Positions 56,301 to 64,000 of a stretch of DNA of 64,000 bases are shown here, one piece after another (positions within the stretch are counted from its first letter, which is position 1; every line of letters starts with the position of its first letter). The notes under the pieces are model-generated. The model did no database searches, was not told the DNA's origin, and saw only the letters and a list, made by a program, of their open reading frames with translations. The stretch is from Echinometra lucunter (taxonomy: Eukaryota > Echinodermata > Echinoidea > Camarodonta > Echinometridae), in the NCBI GenBank assembly GCA_029962745.1, contig CM057157.1, positions 20,461,410 through 20,525,409 of the forward strand, read 5' to 3'. Made by a program: the position numbers and the translations under genes.

Positions 56301-58975
56301 CTGTATGGTGTGGCGTTCTCGAATTAGAGCAGTTTAAGTGTAACTAATCATTAAACTCTTTAAATTGGCAATGCAGTGATTAATATATAATCACTATTTC
56401 TGTGTTCAAATTGGCAATTTCTTATTCAATTTTACAATTATATTTCATTTTGGTTTATGTTATATCCATATTTATTTTTTTTCAAGCTATGTAAACATGG
56501 AAAAAAATAAATTGTATTGCCAATTTGAGGATTGAAGATGATTAATTCAGACCTCAAGAAAGCTCTGTACTGCTATGGGTTAAATATGTAGTGTATTTTC
56601 ACAGATTTAATGACTGTTTGATGTTTGGCTAGGTAGTGAAAATGCAAACAGAAACTAATTTGAAATGGGTTCCAAATGACAACAGGGAAACATCAAAGAT
56701 AACAACAGAAAACTGTAATTAGATTAACGGTACATGTACTTTCCTTTGAAACTTCCTTCTTATGTTAGATTGCATTTCGCTCATTATCGTGTGTGAATTC
56801 CAGAATGGAACTTCAATGAGACTAAATCTCATGTAAAAAGGAGTAATACTACATGTAATTGGGTATATGGAATAATGAATAGAAGCAGAAAAGATGAACT
56901 TAAACCTATATTAGGAAAATTCAGTTTTGAAGGTAATGGAAAAATGATATGTTATCATTGTAACTGAGTATAAAATGAAAATGAGGATTAATATTTTTGC
57001 AACACGTAATAGACAGTGATAACAGTTTCTTCTTCTCAGCAAAATTAATAACAATTTGATTAAATTTCATAATCATTGCTGCAAAATACATTTAGGCCTA
57101 AGCTATAATAACCTGAATACTAGAACTTGAAATGTTCTGAGAAATCATCACATGTCAACAGCATGATACAACTTAAAGTGTCATGGAGAGAAAAATATGT
57201 AAATAATCTACCTTTTAACAATAACCGCCTCCAAAATCTGCACTTTTCAACATCTTCAGGAAAAGTCACACTCAAGTCTAAAATTCAATAAAGTCATGCA
57301 AGCATAAGTGCAAAGCTTAAACTATACATATTCCATTCACAACGAAACTCGAAGACAACATATAATAGCTGAACATACCATATTAGTAGCTAGCATGAAA
57401 GCAGAGCTGCATTGGAGTCATGGATAGAAGGACACAAATAGTTATCAAACCAATGACCCATGACTTATGCTTTGCTACTGATAATGAGAAAACCGCAATC
57501 ATCTCTCCATGACAGTACAGGCACACTCCATCACAACTTTATCAAAAACTTACTAACAAATAACAATACTATTACAAATCTTTACATAAATGTACGTGGT
57601 TGCTGTCAAATCACTGGTAATTGCCAAGAAAGAATAAAGAGATTTGAGGTAACATTGTTAAGTGCTGTACTGAGCAAACACATTGGGAGTGCGCTCATAG
57701 CTCAACTGCAACACCAGGATCAGTATTTTAAAACACATATGAAACAAAGTTCTGGAACCCGTTTCATAAAACTTGTTATTGCCATGACAGATTTGCTCTC
57801 AGCCAATCACATGCAAGGATTTCAGCAGCTTATATGTGTATAACAGTTATTGCAACTTGTTCAATACTGATAACAAATTTTATATGACAGGGCCCTGAAA
57901 CAGGAAAGCCTTTTTCATGGTACTCTGTTCTGTTCACAGCTTTTTGGCAAGTTCAGGCTCTGTCCCATCATTCAGTTTTGCAACTGTGCTGTGTTTCTGT
58001 AGAAAAAAAAACCCTCAGGAAACACTGGCACAATCATGTTATGAACAACAAAGCATGGAATCAAACTGTCGAATCTGGTCTTAAAAATGGACTATAAACG
58101 CATCCTTGGTTACCTATGCCACCTAAGGTAAAATTGAACCAGGAATTGCATGAATACACTGCCAAAGGATGACAAAGAGCAAAAGCACAGGTATGCAATG
58201 AGAATGTTAGCAAGGAACCATAATTCGCTGCATCAGTGCAAAAACGCCCTAAAAGGTAATATGTGCAGAAAAGTTCTTAACAAATATGATGCATTTTAAA
58301 GCTCTTCTAATGGAAATCCAGTTGTGACACTCTTGGCAACTGCTTTAGAGTTACTGTTACCTTCTTTCTGGATAGGTTTTAAAGAAATGAAGTGTTTTCC
58401 AGCAATATTTCTCCTTGCTTCAATTGATGGGAGAAGGCCTTTTGCGTAGTGAAAGGGCACATATGCTGATGCAACGAATTATACTGTTACTCAGTTTGAA
58501 TCTTTGCAAAAAGTAACATTAATGATTGCCATAAAAGCTCCAGTGTTGTTCACAACATAGTAGTTCAGAATAATAATAGTCATCACAAATAACAATAATC
58601 AAGAAATCCATAAATCAAGAAAATATATCACAGAAGAGAGAAGATAATACAGACAAGTTAAATTCCTATAGAATGAAAAATGGAAAAGGAGGAAAAGAAG
58701 ACAAAAAGATATCTCAGAAATAGCAAAAAAATAAATGGAAAATAACAGAAACCGGTGAAAAACACTAAAATATTTCTGAAGGTAACAAACAAATAAGAAT
58801 GAAAGAGAGGACAAAAGACTAAGTAACAATATTAGAGGAAGAAGGAATAAGAAGGAAAATAGGACAAAAAGAAATGAGCATGAAAGAAGAAAAGGTGTGT
58901 CAAAAAATCACAATCCTAAGAGTTAATGAAAGATAGAAAAAATAAAACAACTAGAATAAAATACTAAATACTCAC
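53380..58975. other. Intron 1, no gene established
   Basis: Most is AT-rich. 53930-54420 is CpG-rich with a 103-codon plus frame (54072-54383) of no known family and a GATCGAG|GTGAGT donor at 54418. G runs at 54775 and 55085, C run at 55170. The MITE copy at 57752 is listed separately. Confidence 0.45.
57752..57897. mobile_element. 145-bp foldback MITE, copy B
   Basis: GAACCCGTTTCATAAAACTT, CTCTCAGCCAATCACATGCA, GATAACAAATTTTATATGAC and AGGGCCCTG match copy A at 18249-18393 read on the other strand. Confidence 0.85.
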
Positions 58976-58989
58976 TAAAAACTTTAAGT

Positions 58990-59740
58990 CCATCTTCAAA
59001 TTAAAAGATATAACCAATCCTAACATCAAATCAAAACATTTTTCCAATACTAACATCAAGAGTGACACCAACAACTGATTAATTATTGCAGAGCTCAGAC
59101 AAATAATCAGATCAGATCCCACCTCAAAATACAGGAATTACATCAATCACCATTACAAACAAATAAATCAACTCTTTTCTCCCAACCACACACACACTAA
59201 CAGTGCAATTGAATTGATACTGAGTGGCTCAGACAAATTACTCACCCAAAATACAAGGTCTAGTCTAACCTCAAAATAATACAGGAATTACAACAATTCC
59301 CATCATGAAAAGTAAACAAAGATCTCTCTTCCCCTCTAATGATCTCCAACTGACAATGAACTGATACTGAGTAGCTAAAAATACTTTAATTACTAAAATT
59401 TGGGGTCTAACCTCAAGATAAATGAATATCACCAACAATTAGCAATTAACATGACTAAAAAAGGATAAATCGACTCTTTTCTCCAAGACACTGCAAAGCA
59501 ACAGTGCCATTGAACTGATGCAGAGTAGGCTCAGCTAAGTAAGTCACTCAAAATAAAAAAGGTCCAACTTCAAAATACAGAAATTACATATCATTCAGCA
59601 TTACAAAAGGAAAATTAATTCTTTTCCCGTCCTACACAGCTAACTGACATTACAAGTGAACTGGTAATGAGTAGCTCAAACAAACTACTCACCCAAAATA
59701 CAGGGTCCAACCGCAAAATAAAATAGTATCATCAATCACT
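58990..59740. repeat. ~145-bp degenerate tandem array at the 5' end of the gene
   Basis: Five units marked by ACTGATACTGAGTGGCTCA variants near 59072, 59212, 59350, 59513 and 59658. Each has CAAAATACAGG and AACTCTTTTCTCCC words. On the minus strand two units carry TTTTGGGTGAGTA. Confidence 0.8.
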
Positions 59741-59857
59741 TCCAACTCTGGCGATTGTACTTCTACTAAATCCTGAGCCAACAGTAACGATTAACCTCCG
59801 GCAAGCGTTAGATTCATTGACTGTATCATAGCAGCAAGCGTCCCATTGGCCTAATGA
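59693..59857 (-). other. Inferred non-coding first exon (5' UTR) of the receptor gene
   Basis: The stretch starts about 30 bases below the TATA-like box and ends at TTTTGG|GTGAGT (donor 59692-59691). It would splice to the acceptor before 53379. It has no start codon needed by the model. Its 3' end is also the end unit of a tandem array (58990-59740), so the same donor motif occurs again nearby. The start site is a guess. Confidence 0.4.
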
Positions 59858-59881
59858 GCCGGAAAGCACATACTCTGCGTC

Positions 59882-59889
59882 TTTATATA
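59882..59889 (-). promoter_or_regulatory. Candidate TATA box of the receptor gene
   Basis: On the minus strand this reads TATATAAA. An initiator-like TCATTA lies about 34 bases downstream (A at 59855), followed by a stretch ending in a strong GTGAGT donor at 59692. The position, upstream of the signal-peptide exon with nothing else coding between, suits the receptor promoter. This is inference; no transcript was seen. Confidence 0.45.
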
Positions 59890-60169
59890 TGGACACTCCG
59901 CCGGTTACAATTAGCTAATCACAGAGGCAGGTATACAGTGAAACAGGAAGAATTGCCCACGTCAGTAGCTTTTCCTGTTAAATGACTTTTGAGAATACTA
60001 CAGGGGTTGATATAGGGCATCCATATACAAGCAGTTGCTAGGAATCATTCACATACAAGCAAATATAAGTGAGATTTGGTAAGCGATTCATATCTACCTG
60101 TTTGGTTGATGGTTAAATGGTGGGTTATTTTATCTGACTGTTAAAGAAAGCATACATGTGTATGCTCGT

Positions 60170-60320
60170 TAGTAAGCAACCAGGAGACCGACAGCTGAAG
60201 GACTTGGTAATGAAGATGAATACGTTATCAAAGGGCATTAGCACATCCGCTTGGTTTCGAACCCGGGTACTACTGGTTACAAGACTACCGCTCTACCACT
60301 GAGCCACAGCACCTCCTTTG
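60170..60320 (-). mobile_element. tRNA-derived SINE
   Basis: Minus strand GGTGCTGTGGCTCAGTGGTA (A box) and ACCCGGGTTCGAAACCAAGC (B box) with GTGCTAATGCCCTTTGATAA. A decayed copy of the same head and body lies at about 61540-61720. Confidence 0.85.
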
Positions 60321-60410
60321 ATTGATGGTACATTTTGCCAGAGTGCTGAGAAAGCATGCTAAATACAGTAACTTTTGAGAGTACTCCAAGAGCTGATCAC
60401 TGTATACTGT

Positions 60411-61298
60411 AAGCTATTGCTAGAGACCATTCACACACAAGACAACAAGGGTGAGATTGGGAATGTGATTAAAATCTAACTTTAATACTCTAATACAGCG
60501 CTTCTCAACCGGTGGTCTGCGGCCCACTGGTGGGCTGCGAAGCTTTCTTAGGTCAGTCCAAAATATTTTGGAAAAAAATCTTGAATTCAGCTTTCCAGTT
60601 AACATCAAAGTGAATTGAATTTATTAAACATATCAAAATAAAACCAACGGTTGTGGATTATCGTCAATGCAATGTGCTAAAAATTTTCGAAAATTTCTGT
60701 ACATTTGGAGTAGGGGGTAATATATCAATCTTTCATTTATTACAACCATACTTGTAGGTTGGATTTTATAATGTAACGTAGATAGTGGTCCAGATAATTA
60801 CCACACAATTCGCTATTTTCTTTTGTCATGTTTTATTTATGTTTTTTTCTCTTTGAGATTATTTGAGGTGGGCCTCAAAATATTTTAAGAATGAAGGTGG
60901 GCCGCGAAAAAAATTTCAGGTGCCAAAGTGGGCCTCGAGGTAAAAAAGGTTGAGAAGCGCTGCTCTAATACAAGCTATTGCTAGAGACCATTCACACACA
61001 AGACAACAAGAGTGAAATTGGGAATGTGATTAAAAATCTAACTTTAATACTCTAATACAAGCTATTGCTAGAGACCATTCACACACAAGACAACAAGAGT
61101 GAAATTGGGAATGTGATTAAAAATCTAACTTTAATACTCTAATACAAGCTATTGCTAGAGACCATTCACACACAAGACAACAAGGGTGAGATTGGGAATG
61201 TGATTAAAAATCTAACTTTAATACTCTAATACAAGCTATTGCTAGAGACCATTCACACACAAGACAATAAAATCTAACTTTTTCGTGATGGTAGGCTG
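60411..61298 (+). repeat. 87-bp tandem array, 5 units, split by a hAT element
   Basis: AAGCTATTGCTAGAGACCAT starts at 60411, 60972, 61059, 61146 and 61233. The last four are spaced exactly 87 bases. Subtracting the insertion and its duplication (475 bp), the first interval is 86. Diverged copies of the unit also lie near 60040 and 61405. Confidence 0.95.
60496..60962. mobile_element. hAT-type non-autonomous transposon, 467 bp
   Basis: Ends CAGCGCTTCTCAACCGG and, inverted, AGGTTGAGAAGCGCTG, with CTCTAATA on both sides (60488-60495 and 60963-60970). CAG...TTCTCAA termini and 8-bp duplications define hAT elements. The interior repeats GTGGGCC words and has no transposase. Confidence 0.93.
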
Positions 61299-61299
61299 A

Positions 61300-62760
61300 C
61301 TGTTTCTTTAACCCGAATGCTGAAGAAAGCATGCTTGTAAGTAAGCAAGCAAGGAACTGATGGCTTTAAGTCCACTCCAAGGGACCTGGTAACAAGAATT
61401 GATGCTTAACAAGGGACCATTCACAAATAAGGAAAATATGGTTGAGTTTTGGAATGCGATAAAGGTCTGACTTTATTGTTAATGATTTATTTCAACCACA
61501 AGCTATATCAAAAAAACACTGTATGCTTGAAAGTAGGTAGCTAAGGGACTGATGACTTTAAGTCCTCTCCGAGGGTCTCTGCAATGAAGATCAATGCCTT
61601 ACCTATAAGGACATTATTCCACCTGCTTGCTTTCAAATCCTGGACCTCCACATTGAGAGACCACTCTGCCTTCTTATTCTTATGCACACAATGAATAACT
61701 CGCAAAAACACACTTCCAGTGACCTGCATTATGGTATGGACCACAAACAAATAACTTATTATTCATCAAAACTGATTATTTATTCAAAATTCAAATCATT
61801 AAGATACGAATCATGATCTAAATCTCCCTAATTATGATTACTGGTAACTTAAGGCTTACATTAATGGCTACTATTTAGGCCTAATTACTTTTACCTCATT
61901 AATTCTTAATACATGTAGTATCATTTTTATTTTTATCATATTATCACTTTGTAAAATGAATATGGAAAAGGTCATACAGAGAAACAAATATCAAATTAAA
62001 TCGTATCAAATCCAATCAATTATGTAGATATTTTCCATTTTCAATTTAAAAAGCGAGAAATTGATACCCAGGTAGTTCAATCTGGCTAAAATTAGCCTGT
62101 ATGTGAACAGCTCTAACTCATTACCACAGAGTATTTGTTTAGTGTAAACACTGCGTTTAATGCCATGCTCTGCACAAACATAAAGTCAATGATGAATATG
62201 CAGAAAGGCATTCTAAACTCGAATAAAATTTGCTAAATTATTTAGCATTCTCATACATGGTAAGCCACAATTTTGGGTAAAGGTCAAAATGTGTGTTTGT
62301 GCACTTTTGTGTGGTAGTATAATTGAATAAAAACAACCAGTGTTTTTTCAAATGAAACCAAATTTCCTGTAAACTTAAAGCCAAAGTTAGTACTCATGAT
62401 AAAAAAACAGGGCTGCCTTTGCATAAAAATGTTTGTACACTCTGCTTAAAATGCAATTCCCTGATTATTCAAATTATTTGAAACAATCACAAATCATCTG
62501 ATTGTCCTTTATAACCGTGAAAGGGGGGACACCCCCTTCCACACCTTTCCCCCCAGCTCTGTCACTTCGTTCCCTACTCTCTCAAGGTTGGCAGCCCTGG
62601 CAATGAAAGTTCTGACCTACATGTATCACTGTCATGCTTCTTACCTTGGTTTCTCAAGAACAGCATTCACACAAGGTTGGGGTTTTCTGAATAACAGTAA
62701 TCTCTGATCAAGTTATAGTAGAGTTTTAGAACAATAAAGAATATGTCCACACAAACACGT
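61300..62760. other. Upstream flank, diverged SINE copy only
   Basis: Apart from the SINE relic at 61540-61720 nothing is recognised. Confidence 0.45.
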
Positions 62761-62767
62761 GACGACT

Positions 62768-62990
62768 TACTGTAAATGCAGAAATATTCATGAATTTCAT
62801 GCTATTTTCGGCAAGCGAATTCTAGAACTCGCGAAAATATTAGCACAATTTCATATGCAGTGAAATGTCAAATCAAATCTTGCACTTTTGCGAGTCAGTA
62901 TTAAATTGTGCAGTGCGAATTAAGAACCCGCGAATATGTTCTTGGGTGGTCCAAAAATTCAATCATGTGAAAATAACAGCATTTACAGTA
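62768..62990. mobile_element. MITE with TACTGTAAATGC ends
   Basis: TACTGTAAATGC and GCATTTACAGTA inverted ends, 223 bp, with CTCGCGAAAATATTAG and CCCGCGAATATG inside. Confidence 0.8.
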
Positions 62991-63109
62991 TCTAAAAAGA
63001 TCCTTGGTATGCTTTCCATTTATATCTCTATTATCTCGCCAAAAAATCTAATTTATATTCACATGTTCAAATAGAGGAGAGGCATGAGGAGGGGGAGTGG
63101 CCACGGACA

Positions 63110-63640
63110 AACAGAGGAAACAAAAAGGAAAAGAGAGAGAGAGAAAGAGAGAGATGGAGGGAGATGGTAAGAGACAGTATAAGAGAGGAGAAACAGGCAG
63201 GGTAAGAAAGAGAGGCAGAGATGAGAAGTGAAAATATAAGAGGAGAAAAAGGCAGGGTAAGAAAGAGAGGGAAAGATGGGAAGAGAAAATATAAGAGAGG
63301 AGAAACAGGCATGGTAAGAAAGAGAGGGAAAGATGGGAAGAGAAAATATAAGAGAGGAGAAACAGGCATGGTAAGAAAGAGAAGCAGAGATGAGAAGTGA
63401 AAATATAAGAGAGGAGAAACAGGCATGGTAAGAAAGAGAAGCAGAGATGAGAAGTGAAAATATAAGAGAGGAGAAACAGGCAGGGGGCAAGAAAGAGAAA
63501 GAGATGGGAAGAGAAAAAAATAAGAGATGAGAAACAGGCAGGGGTAAGAGAGGGAGAGACAGTAAGAAAAAGTATAAGAGATGAGAAAAATAAAGGAGAG
63601 TATTAAGAAAGAAGGAGAGATGGAGAGAAATAGAGAGAGA
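63110..63640. repeat. 57-bp purine-rich minisatellite, about 7-8 copies
   Basis: Unit AGAGGAGAAACAGGCATGG followed by TAAGAAAGAGAGGGAAAG and ATGGGAAGAGAAAATATA. 57 bases equals 19 codons, so the minus strand keeps long Ser/Leu/Phe frames (up to 211 codons) that are not genes. Confidence 0.93.
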
Positions 63641-63977
63641 GGGAGATTGACAGACAAAGCAAGACAAACTCTTCATAAGAGCTGATCTACTCAATCAAAA
63701 ACGGATCATAAAGATTCCTTTGAAAGCTTTTCATATACCCTTGATTTTCATCTTGACCTGCCCTTGAATTGAGACAACATTTCTACTGGTAGATATCTAA
63801 TATCTGATGAATATTCTCCCATCAATCTGTCACAAAAAAACAACAACTGCATGGAAGATAGATCAACAGCAGCATAGTTGATGATCAGTATCCATTTTCA
63901 GGATGTTTTGTAGTCAATTTTTTGAATTTCATTAATTTTCTTGGGTCACCACACAGGGACAAATTCCAAGAACAGGC

Positions 63978-64000
63978 TTAACCCATTCGTGACAGGAATT
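63978..64000. mobile_element. Left end of a third TTAA (piggyBac-like) element, cut by the window edge
   Basis: TTAACCCATTCGTGACAGGA continues to the last base and is identical to the inverted right end at 49421-49439. Confidence 0.75.

Larger units (their letters stand above)
5736..59860 (-). other. Gene span: gp130/Domeless-like class I cytokine receptor, 13 exons
   Basis: This is a gene model joined by hand on the minus strand: one inferred non-coding exon, one exon with 5' UTR plus signal peptide, and eleven more coding exons. Coding parts are 53245-53188, 27996-27757, 26681-26442, 25737-25617, 20634-20477, 19899-19736, 18154-18013, 16232-16144, 14604-14409, 10191-10087, 9440-9310 and 7503-5736. 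All introns are GT-AG and all phases match (1,1,1,2,1,0,1,0,1,1,0). The product is signal peptide, Ig, Ig, two-domain cytokine-receptor module, FnIII, transmembrane helix, Box 1 and a long tyrosine-bearing tail, about 1136 residues. Family knowledge: such receptors dimerise on binding a helical cytokine and activate JAK and STAT at the plasma membrane. The first 1644 coding bases give exactly 548 codons. The last exon has one extra base. Which vertebrate member is closest cannot be decided here; two Ig domains plus a single extra FnIII is unlike human gp130, which has one Ig and three extra FnIII domains. Confidence 0.88.

Noticed and set aside
57460..57843. 127-codon plus frame
   Set aside because: It runs into the 145-bp MITE and shows no domain or codon bias.
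5736..59860. Assigning the receptor a vertebrate gene symbol such as IL6ST or LIFR
   Set aside because: Domain order differs and no search could be run; family-level naming is all the sequence supports.
63059..63694. Minus-strand frames of 196 and 211 codons, Ser/Leu/Phe-rich, signal-peptide-like
   Set aside because: A 57-bp repeat (19 codons) keeps frames open by periodicity; two frames are open at once and no domain is present.

Overview
The window is eukaryotic, intron-rich animal DNA packed with transposon relics, foldback elements, microsatellites and minisatellites, plus one assembly gap (38501-39000). It is probably from an echinoderm, most likely a sea urchin. That rests on the repeat families, which I recognise only by type (the GGAGGCATAA element, AGTCCACCC foldbacks, TTCGTTATTCCGAA minisatellite, TTAACCCATTCGCGACA elements), and on the encoded receptor resembling no particular vertebrate member. 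The species cannot be fixed from the sequence alone.

One protein-coding gene covers nearly the whole window on the minus strand (about 59.86 kb down to about 5.5 kb). I assembled it by hand from twelve coding exons whose splice sites and phases all agree. It encodes a class I cytokine receptor of about 1136 residues: signal peptide (exon at 53.2 kb), two Ig-like domains (27.9 and 26.6 kb), a cytokine-receptor homology module with a C-X-W motif and a WSDWK version of WSXWS (25.7, 20.6, 19.9 and 18.1 kb), one fibronectin III domain (16.2, 14.6 and 10.2 kb), a transmembrane helix with a proline-rich Box 1 (9.4 kb), and a cytoplasmic tail of about 588 residues in one terminal exon (7.5-5.7 kb) with repeated Gly-Tyr-Val motifs. 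This is a gp130/LIFR/Domeless-like JAK-STAT receptor. The last exon carries one base too many near 7293, which breaks the frame in this copy.

Layout by coordinate. 1-5.4 kb: downstream flank with a broken non-LTR reverse transcriptase (2.0-3.2 kb) and a 34-bp minisatellite (4.45-5.4 kb). 5.5-28 kb: 3' UTR and exons 13 to 3, separated by introns holding a piggyBac-like TTAA element (10.8-13.7 kb), foldback elements, tRNA-derived SINEs, a nested transposon at 16.3-17.3 kb, and two decayed tandem copies of part of the second Ig exon (26.1-26.4 kb). 28-53.2 kb: a single intron of about 25 kb made largely of repeats, including a 187-bp tandem array at 43.8-44.6 kb and a nested foldback/MITE pair at 49.6-50.3 kb. 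53.2-53.4 kb: signal-peptide exon. 53.4-59.7 kb: 5' intron. 59.0-59.9 kb: a candidate TATA promoter and non-coding first exon whose 3' splice-donor region lies in a tandem array of about 145-bp units. 60-64 kb: upstream flank with an 87-bp array split by a hAT-type element with a perfect 8-bp target duplication, a MITE, a 57-bp minisatellite and the start of another TTAA element.

I found no other convincing protein gene. Most remaining open frames sit in microsatellites or repeats.
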